DNA of 64,000 nucleotides from Candidatus Sericytochromatia bacterium S15B-MN24 CBMW_12 (GTDB taxonomy: Bacteria > Cyanobacteriota > Sericytochromatia > S15B-MN24 > UBA4093): assembly GCA_002083825.1 (NCBI GenBank), contig DAZV01000026.1:363119-427118 (forward strand), given 5' to 3'. The notes under the pieces were generated by a model that was given only the letters and a program-made list of their open reading frames with translations, was not told the DNA's origin and did not search any database. This document shows positions 33,536 through 41,566 of the stretch, in pieces; position 1 is the stretch's first letter; every line of letters begins with the position of its first letter. The translations under genes and the position numbers were made by a program.

Positions 33536-34033
33536 TTAATCGACGCGGGTGTAGGACCATGATACCGGACGGCCGTTCTGGTAGGGCATGAGGCCGTGAA
33601 AACTGCGGGAATCCGAGTCGAAGACCAGGGGGAGGAAGTGGCGATCGCCCTCCCAGAGGTTCAGGTCGCCACCGAGCAACCGTGACAGCGGCACCCATTC
33701 CAGCTCCCCCTCGGGGTTTCGCGCGATTGGCGTCCCCTCGAAGGCCTCGACCCGAAAGATGAAGCCCATCCAGGCCTCCCCGTTCTTGCCGAATCCCGGC
33801 CAGATGATACTTCCCCGGAAGCGGATCTCCCGGGTCTCGATTCCCGCCTCTTCGCGAATCTCGCGTCGGAGGCCGTCCGTGAGGGATTCTCCGGCATCCA
33901 GCTTGCCGCCCAAGCCGTTGTACTTGCCGTAGTGCGGGTCGTCAAGCCGTGCGTTGCGGTGGATCAACAAGACGTCCTGTCCATCGGGAGACATGACGTA
34001 GGCGAGCGTGGCGAGGATCGGGTGATAGGGCAT
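33536..34033 (-). CDS. Nudix hydrolase
   Basis: The 165-aa product has a canonical Nudix box, GGKLDAGESLTDGLRREIREEAGI-type (about 40-63), which binds metal and cleaves nucleoside diphosphates linked to another moiety. RNARLDDPHYGKYNGLGGK resembles the MutT/NUDT1-type 8-oxo-dGTPase subgroup, so a sanitising role is plausible. I chose the ATG at 34033 with AAGGAG upstream. A fragment of its 3' half is duplicated at 32536-32638. Confidence 0.92.
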   Translation of the reverse strand: MPYHPILATLAYVMSPDGQDVLLIHRNARLDDPHYGKYNGLGGKLDAGESLTDGLRREIREEAGIETREIRFRGSIIWPGFGKNGEAWMGFIFRVEAFEGTPIARNPEGELEWVPLSRLLGGDLNLWEGDRHFLPLVFDSDSRSFHGLMPYQNGRPVSWSYTRVD

Positions 34034-34117
34034 GCGGACTCCTTGGTTCGTCAACGACCTTTTCATTCTAGCGCTTTGCCCGACCCAAACCACCGTTACT
34101 TCCCGGGCAGTTCAGTC

Positions 34118-34142
34118 AAACCGGTTTGCCAACAGGCAAACC
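34118..34142. promoter_or_regulatory. Overlapping palindromes in a divergent promoter region
   Basis: AAACCGGTTT (34118-34127) overlaps the 8-bp hairpin GGTTTGCC-AACA-GGCAAACC (34123-34142). The site lies between the divergent Nudix gene and the 464-aa gene, about 85 and 48 bases from their starts. It may be an operator; no regulator is known. Confidence 0.35.
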
Positions 34143-34189
34143 AGGGTTAAATAGGACCATGTCCCCGCTGCTTTGGGAGAGACCTGAGA

Positions 34190-35584
34190 TTGTCGCTGCT
34201 TAGCTACGAGTGCCGCGCCACGCTGCCTTGTTTTTCGATCGAGTATCCTTCGGATTGGCTTCTCGACAATTCCCATGCCAAGCCCAACCAAGGGTACATC
34301 GAACTTTCAACCGAGGATCTGGGCGGCTCGGTCACGATCGAGTGGGGACCCGCGTTGTCGCCGCAGGGGGAACTGGATAACCTTGCCTCGCGCTATTCCC
34401 GCCACGAGATCCTGCAGCATCAACGGGTGAGCTGCGAGGGAATCGCCTGGTCCGAAGTGATCTACCAGGCCTGGAAGGACGCTCGCACGCCGCAGCCTGA
34501 CCGCCTTTGCGCCCGCTTCACCCAGCGCGGCGGAACCATCTGGCGCATCGCTTATCGCCTTAACGGCACCGCCGGCGCCCGCCGCCGCCCGACCGCCGAA
34601 AATATCCTCAGGCGCTTTCACTTCCTGAACGGTCAGAACCCCAGCGAGCCCGCCTGGCGCCATCACCGCTACATGGCATCCGTCCAGGAGTTCGCCTTCA
34701 ACCACCCCTCCGATTGGAACGTGGTTCCCGACGTCACCGGCAACGAAGGCTCCTGCACGGTCGATCTTTCCGAGGGCGGATCGTTCTTCGTCCGCTGGGG
34801 ACAACCCCAGACGATGGCCGAGTTTGCCCAGAAGGCCCGACTCGACTATCACAAATTCGTGCCGTTGTTGGAACGCCATGCCGTCGCGCTGCGCTCGGGA
34901 GCCTGGGACGAGATCGTCTTCGACGCCACCGCGACCGCCAGCGACGCATGGAGCGCCGAGCGCCCGCGGATCGAACGTGGGCGTTACCGCTTCGGCAATG
35001 CGGGAGGTCTTCCATGGGTGATGGGTTATCGCCTGCCTCATGAGCGCCTCGCCGAGATATCCCCCTCGTTCGACCGCATGCTGGCATCCATGCGGATCCT
35101 CGGCACGCAGGACATCGCTCACTTGCCCGAGACCCCGGAGAGCCGTGGATTGCAGCTCGAGCTAGGCTGTGAGTTGGCGCTTTGCCTGTCGTTGAAGCAG
35201 ACCCTGGAGCCTATGCCCTTTGCCGATCGACTCACCCCGGAACTTCACCTCCTGCGGGTCCTGATGGCCCACGAAGGTCTGCTCTTGCCGCATCTCGGGC
35301 TTTGCCAGAGCGCGGAGGCTCCGGCCTTCGGCTGGCGCCTCCGCGCGGGTTCCCAGACACTCGTCGAGCGGGATCTCGGAAAGGGAGCGTTCGACCCGTT
35401 GGTTCAGGTCCTGGAAGCGCTACGCAACGAAACGCCTCGGCTCGATGCGCTCCTGACCCCGCGGCTGGCGCGTCCGGAACTGGTCCAGCAGCTCTTCCCC
35501 CGCTCTCCCAACGCCTACGAGCGCCTGCGCGTACTGCGGCCCGAACTCAACCTCCCAGCCCTGGGATCGGTCGAGAACCACTGA
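34190..35584 (+). CDS. Two PsbP/DUF1795-like repeats joined to a FHIPEP-like C-terminal region
   Basis: The 464-aa product has two related N-terminal modules, each opening with a short strand and YPSDW/HPSDW (FSIEYPSDW near residue 17; FAFNHPSDWNV near 169) and each containing a W-G-x2 strand (IEWGPAL, VRWGQPQ). These look like PsbP/Mog1-type folds. The last ~150 residues (LELGCELALCLSL, FADRLTPELHLLRVLMAHEG, LLLPHL, WRLRAGSQTLVERDL) resemble part of the cytosolic FlhA/FHIPEP domain. There is no signal or membrane segment and no flagellar gene nearby. It starts with TTG behind GGGAGAG. Function unknown. Confidence 0.6.
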   Translation: MSLLSYECRATLPCFSIEYPSDWLLDNSHAKPNQGYIELSTEDLGGSVTIEWGPALSPQGELDNLASRYSRHEILQHQRVSCEGIAWSEVIYQAWKDARTPQPDRLCARFTQRGGTIWRIAYRLNGTAGARRRPTAENILRRFHFLNGQNPSEPAWRHHRYMASVQEFAFNHPSDWNVVPDVTGNEGSCTVDLSEGGSFFVRWGQPQTMAEFAQKARLDYHKFVPLLERHAVALRSGAWDEIVFDATATASDAWSAERPRIERGRYRFGNAGGLPWVMGYRLPHERLAEISPSFDRMLASMRILGTQDIAHLPETPESRGLQLELGCELALCLSLKQTLEPMPFADRLTPELHLLRVLMAHEGLLLPHLGLCQSAEAPAFGWRLRAGSQTLVERDLGKGAFDPLVQVLEALRNETPRLDALLTPRLARPELVQQLFPRSPNAYERLRVLRPELNLPALGSVENH

Positions 35585-35619
35585 GCCACCCCCCCAGACC
35601 TCGTCCGGAAACCGCGGCG

Positions 35620-37476
35620 CTACTCGCTTAGCGGAACCTTCGGGACGTCAGACGCTTCCGATTGAGACGCTTCGGAAGGGCTCGCCTCGAGCAGGTCGGG
35701 GCTCAGCTCGGTCGCGGGTGCCGGCAAAGGGAAGGGCACCGGTGGCTCGGTCTTCAGTGCCGCCTTCATGAAGGCGGCCCAGACGGGAGCGCCGAGCGCT
35801 CCTCCCGTCGCTCGTTTCGTCACCGAGTTGTTGTCGTTACCGAGCCAGACGCTCGTGACCAGCTGAGGGACGTAGCCCACGAACCAGGCGTCGCGGTAAT
35901 CGCTGGTGGTGCCGGTCTTCCCTGCTGCTGGGCGACCAATTGCGGCCCGTTGGGCGGTTCCGCGGGTGACCACCCCTTGCAGGACGTCATTGAGCATGCG
36001 TACCGGGGTTTCGGCCATGACCCGGTAGGGCGCGGGGATTTTTTCCTCGATGACGCGCCCCTTGCCGTCGGTGACCTTGAAGTAGGCCATGGGTTCTGCC
36101 CTCAAGCCATCGGCAGCGAGGGCTCCATAGGCGGCGGTCAGTTCCAGCGGCGTGACCTCCGAGGTGCCCAGGGCGAGCGAGAGATCCGTGGTGAGGGGGG
36201 TCGAGATGCCGAAGCGGTGGGCGTTGTCGATTACCGCTCCCGTGCCGATCTCCTTGAGCAGTTTGACGGTGATGACGTTGTTCGAATGCTCGAGTGCCTT
36301 TCGATAGGTGGTGACGCCGAGCTTTTCGTTGTCGTAATTTCGGGGGGTCCAGCGTTTCCCCCCGGACAGGGGGTAGCTGACGACGGCGCCCGAGGCCGTC
36401 GCCTCGGGCGAGAGCCCTTGGGCGAATGCCGAGAGGTAGACGAAGGGTTTGAAGGTCGAACCGGGCTGGCGCTTGGCTTGGGTGACGCGGTTGAACTGGC
36501 TCTTCTGGTAATCGGCTCCGCCGACCATGGCTCGGATGTAGCCGGAGCGGGGGTCGATGGCGACCAAGGCTGCCTGATCGAATTTATAGCGGGCGCCTTG
36601 TTTCTTCACGAGGTCGGCGATGAGTTTCTCGGCGTGAGTTTGCATGCCGAGGTCGAGGGTGGTCCAGACCTTGAGGTCGCCGCGAAGAACGGCGTCGTCT
36701 CCGAAGCGATTGGTGAGCTGTGAGGCCAGGTAGGCGGTGAAGTAGGATGCCTTGTGGGATTTGTCGGGGCTAGGGGCGAGGCGGAGCTTGGTGCGCTTGG
36801 CCCTGGCGGCGTCGGTCTTGGTGATGATCTCGAGTTCGGCCATGCGGTCGAGGACGACGTGCTGGCGATTTTTTGCGGCCGCGGGGTTTCGCAGGGGGGT
36901 GAGGCCCTCGGGTCGTTGTAGGAGGCCGGCGAGCATGGCGCTTTCGGGGAGGGTGAGTCGCCGGCAGGACTTTCCGAAGTAGGTTTGGGCGGCGGCTTCG
37001 ATGCCTTCGGCCCCGTGTCCCCAGTAGGCGCGGTTGAGGTAGATCTCGAGGATCTGGTCCTTGCTGTACTCGCGTTCGAGCTTGAGGGCGAACATGGCCT
37101 CGTTGACCTTGCGTTGGAGGGTTTTTTCCTGGCTGAGGTAGAGGATGCGGGCGACCTGCTGGGTGATGGTGCTTCCGCCTTCGGCGGCGCGGCCTTCTTG
37201 CAGGTTGGTGAAGAGGGCGCGGGCGGTGCCGCGGAGGTCGACTCCGAAGTGGGAGTAGAAGCGCGAGTCCTCGATGGCGACCACCGCTTGGCGAGTGGCG
37301 AGGGGGATCTCGCGCAGGGCGAGGTCTTTTTGCTTGGCGGTGCCGCGGATGAAGGCGATGTGGCGACCCTGCCAGTCGAGGATTTCGGCGCCCATTCCGG
37401 CGTGCGCGGGGAGAGGGGTCAGGAGCCCCACGATCAGGAGGGCGATCGCCCCCCGCCAAGTATTAAATCGATTCAT
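35620..37476 (-). CDS. Class A penicillin-binding protein (PBP1A-type)
   Basis: This bifunctional enzyme polymerises and crosslinks peptidoglycan at the membrane. The ~618-aa product has an N-terminal signal/anchor (ALLIVGLLTPLPAHA) and a GT51 domain with EDSRFYSHFGVD (catalytic Glu), GGSTITQQVARILYLS and LEREYSKDQILEIYLNRAYWG. The transpeptidase domain has the SxxK motif QPGSTFKPF, SxN motif EHSNNVI and KTG box GKTGTTSDY. The tail is Pro/Glu/Ser-rich. I used ATG 37476; ATG 37485 is also possible behind GGAGGG. It is short for PBP1A (no OB domain). Confidence 0.92.
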   Translation of the reverse strand: MNRFNTWRGAIALLIVGLLTPLPAHAGMGAEILDWQGRHIAFIRGTAKQKDLALREIPLATRQAVVAIEDSRFYSHFGVDLRGTARALFTNLQEGRAAEGGSTITQQVARILYLSQEKTLQRKVNEAMFALKLEREYSKDQILEIYLNRAYWGHGAEGIEAAAQTYFGKSCRRLTLPESAMLAGLLQRPEGLTPLRNPAAAKNRQHVVLDRMAELEIITKTDAARAKRTKLRLAPSPDKSHKASYFTAYLASQLTNRFGDDAVLRGDLKVWTTLDLGMQTHAEKLIADLVKKQGARYKFDQAALVAIDPRSGYIRAMVGGADYQKSQFNRVTQAKRQPGSTFKPFVYLSAFAQGLSPEATASGAVVSYPLSGGKRWTPRNYDNEKLGVTTYRKALEHSNNVITVKLLKEIGTGAVIDNAHRFGISTPLTTDLSLALGTSEVTPLELTAAYGALAADGLRAEPMAYFKVTDGKGRVIEEKIPAPYRVMAETPVRMLNDVLQGVVTRGTAQRAAIGRPAAGKTGTTSDYRDAWFVGYVPQLVTSVWLGNDNNSVTKRATGGALGAPVWAAFMKAALKTEPPVPFPLPAPATELSPDLLEASPSEASQSEASDVPKVPLSE

Positions 37477-37549
37477 CGCCCCCATGTGCCCTCCGTGACC
37501 GTAGCCGCCCATCTAAGGGTTCATCGTAGCGGGAACGGGGCGATAGGGG

Positions 37550-37575
37550 AAGGGCCCCGCCGAAGCGGGGCCCAT
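37550..37575 (-). terminator. Terminator after the KGG gene
   Basis: GGGCCCCGC and GCGGGGCCC form a perfect 9-bp stem with a CGAA loop, 15 bases past the KGG stop. Only a short pyrimidine run follows. Confidence 0.7.
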
Positions 37576-37589
37576 GTCGTCTGATGAGG

Positions 37590-37889
37590 CTACTTGACGG
37601 GGGGCGGGGTATTTTTCTTTCGACCCGCGCGAGAGGTGGCCCCTCCCTTGCGTCCGATCGAGGAGTAGAACTCGACGCCCCGCTCCTTTTTCACGGCCTC
37701 GCCACCTTTTCTTCCAATCGAAGAGAAGAACTCGGGACCGTACTTCGCCTTGGTGGCTTGCCCACCTTTTTGACCGATTTGCTGGAAGAACTCGCGACCG
37801 CGCTCCTCCTTGACCGTCTGGCCACCTCGGCGACCGGCTTCTACCATCCGAGGATCGCCCTTCGCGGGGCCCGGCTTATTTCCAACCAT
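37590..37889 (-). CDS. KGG-motif stress protein
   Basis: The 99-aa product has three repeats of about 20 residues ending in RGG or KGG: VEAGRRGGQTVKEERG, FFQQIGQKGGQATKAKYG and FFSSIGRKGGEAVKKERG, with a fourth FYSSIGRKGG. These repeats define the GsiB/general-stress protein family, hydrophilic proteins induced by desiccation or starvation. The protein is basic and probably disordered. AAAGGAG precedes the ATG. No sigma-factor site could be recognised upstream. Confidence 0.85.
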   Translation of the reverse strand: MVGNKPGPAKGDPRMVEAGRRGGQTVKEERGREFFQQIGQKGGQATKAKYGPEFFSSIGRKGGEAVKKERGVEFYSSIGRKGGATSRAGRKKNTPPPVK

Positions 37890-38315
37890 GCAAGCACTCT
37901 CCTTTCCCTGCCAGGGGGGGCCTCGGCGTGCTGCGGCAGTTCTAGGTTCGGGCTTCTTAGCAAGTCGGTGTTTTCACGTGGGGCCTGGCGAGGCTGCCTT
38001 GAGGCCAACCTTGTTAACTTTTGTGAACTCACCCTATCACGCTCGGGTGCCGATGTAAAGCTTCATCGCCTCCTATTTTGCATGACCGACCAACTTCGTC
38101 ATGGTCGACGAGGCCCTGACCATGCCATTGGCCACACCCGACAAGCATGACCGGCCATGGTTTCGTCAGTTCCGACAGCGGGTTCCCATGGGAATCTGCT
38201 CGCTCGCTACGAGCCACCACGCCTCGAAGCCCGAGGCCAGGGTCTTTCCCCGCCTCGGGCTTCGAATGATCTGGCCCTTACTCAGGCGCTACGGTTGAAC
38301 GAATGGGAATCAAGG
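37890..38315. other. Gene-free stretch between the KGG gene and pit
   Basis: I see no convincing gene in these 426 bases. They hold the upstream region of the KGG gene and the 14-bp inverted repeat at 38224-38265. A 63-codon minus-strand frame (38029-38220) lacks a ribosome site and any recognisable composition and was rejected. Confidence 0.6.
38224..38265 (-). terminator. 14-bp perfect inverted repeat after the pit operon
   Basis: TCGAAGCCCGAGGC and GCCTCGGGCTTCGA pair perfectly around 14 bases, 50 bases past the pit stop. No U-run follows, so it may end transcription with help or protect the 3' end. Confidence 0.55.
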
Positions 38316-39320
38316 CTACCTGAAGTGAAACACGTACTGGAGCGCCCAGTACAGGCCCATCGCCAGAGCGAACGTGATGGGAATCGTCACCACCCACGCA
38401 ATCATCATGTTACCCGCCACCCCCCAGCGCACCGCGCTGAAGCGCTTCGTCGAGCCCACGCCCATGATCGCGCTGGACGCCACGTGCGTCGTCGATACCG
38501 GCAGGCCCAGCTGGGTGGCCCCCAGGATCACCGTCGCCGAGACGAAATCCGAAGCGAAGCCATTGATCGGCTGCAGCTTCACGATCTTGGTGCCCATCGT
38601 CTTGATGATCTTCCAGCCGCCAGAGGCCGTGCCCGCAGCCATCGCCAAGGCGCATGCGACCATCACCCAGAGCGGCACCCCCGCATCCGATGGCAGCGCA
38701 CCCGCGCCGATCATCGCGAGCAGGATGATTCCCATCGACTTCTGTGCGTCGTTCGCCCCGTGACTGAAAGCGATGAACGCCGCAGCCAAGATCTGCAGAG
38801 GACGGAACAAGGCCTTCACGTTATGAGGAAGCCAGCCCCGGAAGATCCAGTAGAGCGAAATCATGAACATGAAAGCCAGGACGAAACCGATCACCGGGCT
38901 CACGAGCAGCGCTTCGATCATGCGACTGATTCCCTTGAGCTGGAGCACGCTCCAGCCGTGACTGGCGAACCCCGCTCCCATCACTCCTCCGATCAGGGCA
39001 TGGGAGGAGCTCGAAGGCAAACCCCAGTACCAGGTCAGGAGATTCCAGGCGATCGCCGAGAGCAGCGCCGCGATCACCAGCCAGCTAGTCGCGTACGCCG
39101 GATCGATGATCCCCTTGCCGATGGTGGCCGCCACCTTGGTACTGGTCAATGCGCCCGCCAGGTTCATGGCGGCCGCCAGCATGATGGCGTTGCGCGCGCT
39201 CAGCACCCCGGTCGAAACCGAGGCGGCGATGGCGTTGGCCGTGTCGTGGAACCCGTTGATGTAGTCGAAGCCCAGCGCCAAGATGACGATGACGATCAGC
39301 AGGAACAGGACCTCAGGCAT
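38316..39320 (-). CDS. pit: Low-affinity inorganic phosphate transporter, PiT family
   Basis: The product imports phosphate with a cation across the inner membrane. The 334-aa protein has about ten membrane spans and the two family signatures, GFHDTANAIAASV near the N-terminus and SHGANDAQKSMG in the second half, each holding the conserved Asp and Asn. PSSSSHALIGG is also typical. Its start overlaps the end of the DUF47 gene by eight bases, the usual pit/phoU-like pairing. Confidence 0.95.
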   Translation of the reverse strand: MPEVLFLLIVIVILALGFDYINGFHDTANAIAASVSTGVLSARNAIMLAAAMNLAGALTSTKVAATIGKGIIDPAYATSWLVIAALLSAIAWNLLTWYWGLPSSSSHALIGGVMGAGFASHGWSVLQLKGISRMIEALLVSPVIGFVLAFMFMISLYWIFRGWLPHNVKALFRPLQILAAAFIAFSHGANDAQKSMGIILLAMIGAGALPSDAGVPLWVMVACALAMAAGTASGGWKIIKTMGTKIVKLQPINGFASDFVSATVILGATQLGLPVSTTHVASSAIMGVGSTKRFSAVRWGVAGNMMIAWVVTIPITFALAMGLYWALQYVFHFR

Positions 39321-39945
39321 TTTTGATCACCACTCCATGAAGGCGGTCGGCGACGTCCTCGCAGAAGTCGATGGCATCCTCGAGCACGTCGTAGACGTCA
39401 TGCCACTTCATGATGTTGAGGACTTCCTGGGCCTCGGTGACCGGCTTGTCGAAGATCTTCTCGAGGGCTGCTCGGCCGATTTGGTCCCCTTCGTTCTCCA
39501 GGCGGTTGATCTCGATGCAGTTCTCGAGGATCTCCTTCATGCGCTTGGGATTGCGCATCAGCGGAACGGCCGTGTTGATCTCCTCGCAGCAGCGCACCAA
39601 GATGCGCACCAGGCTGAGGGTCATGGCCGTCGGCTTCTCGATCTTGTAGAGCAAGAGCCTGTCGGCCACCAGTTCGATCGAGTCCACGATGTCGTCGAGA
39701 TCGAAGGCGAGCGCATGGATGTCCTCCCGGTCGATCGGGGTGACGAACGTGCGGTTCAATTTGTCCATCAGCTGATGGGTGATGCGATCGCCGGCATGTT
39801 CGGAATCCCGGATCTTCTGGAAGCGGGCGGGGAGTTCGCGGTAGTCCTCGACCATGTCGCGAAGCAGGCGTGCGGTATCGAGCACGTTCTTGGAGGAGGC
39901 CTCCAGGAGGTCAAAGAACGACTCTTCGCGGGGGATCAGTCTCAT
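39313..39945 (-). CDS. DUF47 (PhoU-like) regulator of PiT
   Basis: The 210-aa all-helical product has the DUF47/PhoU-like pattern (EHAGDRITHQLMDKLNRTFVTPIDREDIHAL and ENEGDQIGRAALEKIF), with repeated E/D-x3-D metal-binding positions. Such proteins sit beside PiT transporters and are thought to gate or sense phosphate uptake. It overlaps pit by eight bases and starts six bases after trpE. Confidence 0.93.
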   Translation of the reverse strand: MRLIPREESFFDLLEASSKNVLDTARLLRDMVEDYRELPARFQKIRDSEHAGDRITHQLMDKLNRTFVTPIDREDIHALAFDLDDIVDSIELVADRLLLYKIEKPTAMTLSLVRILVRCCEEINTAVPLMRNPKRMKEILENCIEINRLENEGDQIGRAALEKIFDKPVTEAQEVLNIMKWHDVYDVLEDAIDFCEDVADRLHGVVIKNA

Positions 39946-39951
39946 GGGGCG

Positions 39952-41409
39952 TTAGGCTCCTTCGAATGCGGCTTGGGGCGCATGGGCCGCGGGGGGCGCG
40001 TTCTGCAGTGCTTGCAACAGCGCTTGCGCCTTGGATAGGGTTTCCTGATACTCTCCGGCAGGCGTGGAGTCGGCGACGATGCCCGCCCCCACCTGGACGT
40101 ACACACGCCCTTCCGCAACGACCATGGTGCGGATGGTGATGCCGGTGTTGATGGTGCCGTCGAAGCCAAGCAAACCCACGGCCCCCGAATAGGGCCCACG
40201 ACGGGTTGGCTCCAGCTTGGAGATGAGCTCCATCGCTCGAATCTTGGGAGAACCGGAGACGGTTCCGGCCGGAAAACACGCGGCCAGTAGATCCAGCCCC
40301 GTCTTTCCAGGTGCGAGTTCACCTTGAACGTTGGAGACGATGTGGAGAACATGCGAGTAGCGCTCGATTTGCATCAACGTGTCGACTTTGACCGTTCCGG
40401 GCACGCAGACGCGCCCCAGATCGTTGCGACCCAGGTCCACCAGCATGAGGTGCTCGGCGCGTTCCTTGGGGTCGTTGAGGAGGTCTTCGGCAAGTTCGGC
40501 ATCCGGGACCTCGCCCCGCCGCCGGGTGCCCGCAATCGGGCGCAAGGTGGCCTTCCGGCCATCCAGCCGCACCATGACCTCGGGACTCGAACCCACCAGC
40601 TGGAACGTCCCCCAGTCCTGGTAAAACATGTAGGGAGACGGGTTGATGGCCCGGAGCACGCGGTAAAGCGAGAAGGGATCGCCGTCATGGGGCGCGCTCA
40701 GCCGCTGTGACAGCACCACCTGGAAGATGTCTCCGGCGAGGATGTGATCTTGGGCCGTCTTCACGGCGGCTTCGAAGTCTTCCCGGCTGCGGTTGGATTC
40801 GATGGCGAGCGGCTTCTCGGGGTGGCCTAGCTCCAGGGGGGCTGCCGTCAAAGGCGCTCGCAGCCTGGCGGCCCAGTCCTCGATCAGTGCCTGGGCTTCG
40901 TCGTAGCCGTTTTCGCCGCCGGCGAAGGCGATGATCCGGAGCGTACGGCGCACGTGGTCGAAGGCGATCACTCCTCGGGTCATCATGAAGGCCGCCTCGG
41001 GTAGCGGGAGATCCTTGACGGCGGCCCGTGGCACCCGAGGTTCCAGGTGCCGAATGGTCTCGTAACCCCAGTAGCCGACGGCTCCGCCGGGAAACGGGAC
41101 GTCGGGAAGCGGGGCCACGCGGATCTCGCGCAGACGCGCGGCAAGGCCCTCCCATGGATTGGCTTCACATGAGTCTTCCGAGTCCCAGATCAGGGTCTCG
41201 GAAGGCTCGCAGCCAAGCCAGGAGTAGCGTCCTATCTGGTCTCCTTGCTCGACGCTCTCGAGCAGGAAGGAGGGTTGACGCCCCGCACAGACCTTGAGGA
41301 ATGCGGAAACGGGGGTTTCGAGGTCTGCCGAAAGCTCGGTCTGGATGGGGACCAGGTCGTACTCACCCGAGAGACGGAGGTACGCTTCGCGATCGGGTCG
41401 GATTCTCAT
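39952..41409 (-). CDS. trpE: Anthranilate synthase component I
   Basis: TrpE makes anthranilate from chorismate. The 485-aa product has the Trp-binding LLES segment (PSFLLESVEQGDQIGRYSW) and the chorismate-binding core. The core includes GDIFQVVLSQRL, NPSPYMFYQDW, PIAGTRRRG, EHLMLVDLGRNDLGRV and FPAGTVSGSPKIRAMELI. Length is complete. trpG is not adjacent; instead the phosphate genes follow six bases downstream. It could be the PabB homologue, but the N-terminal LLES and its surroundings favour TrpE. Confidence 0.9.
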   Translation of the reverse strand: MRIRPDREAYLRLSGEYDLVPIQTELSADLETPVSAFLKVCAGRQPSFLLESVEQGDQIGRYSWLGCEPSETLIWDSEDSCEANPWEGLAARLREIRVAPLPDVPFPGGAVGYWGYETIRHLEPRVPRAAVKDLPLPEAAFMMTRGVIAFDHVRRTLRIIAFAGGENGYDEAQALIEDWAARLRAPLTAAPLELGHPEKPLAIESNRSREDFEAAVKTAQDHILAGDIFQVVLSQRLSAPHDGDPFSLYRVLRAINPSPYMFYQDWGTFQLVGSSPEVMVRLDGRKATLRPIAGTRRRGEVPDAELAEDLLNDPKERAEHLMLVDLGRNDLGRVCVPGTVKVDTLMQIERYSHVLHIVSNVQGELAPGKTGLDLLAACFPAGTVSGSPKIRAMELISKLEPTRRGPYSGAVGLLGFDGTINTGITIRTMVVAEGRVYVQVGAGIVADSTPAGEYQETLSKAQALLQALQNAPPAAHAPQAAFEGA

Positions 41410-41566
41410 GAGCGTCGTTGCTGGGTTGACAACGGGAGCCTCGCTTTCTCGGCTGCATTATAGCTCACTTTCCGGCTTGTCGCCAGCCGCACATCGGCTC
41501 CCGACGGCTCGACGCAGCTTGCCGCCCCCGGTAGAATGGGACCAGTGTAGCAACGTCGAGGAGATC

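Larger units (their letters stand above)
31649..33751. repeat. Tandem segmental duplication containing two BI-1 genes
   Basis: Block A (about 31649-32640) and block B (about 32641-33751) both begin with GGTCTCCATGAGGTAGGGGC and then CATGTTCAGTTTAGCACT, followed by a BI-1 gene and its upstream sequence. Block A ends in a deleted remnant of the Nudix gene that is intact in and beyond block B. The order shows that one ~1.1-kb unit was copied head to tail. Confidence 0.85.

Noticed and set aside
38029-38220. 63-codon minus-strand frame in the KGG-pit gap
   Set aside because: It has no ribosome site, no family resemblance and low-complexity composition; the gap is better read as promoter and 3' sequence.
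41426-41463. TTGACA plus TATAG as a promoter for the diacylglycerol kinase gene
   Set aside because: The elements are about 26 bases apart, too far for a sigma-70 promoter.
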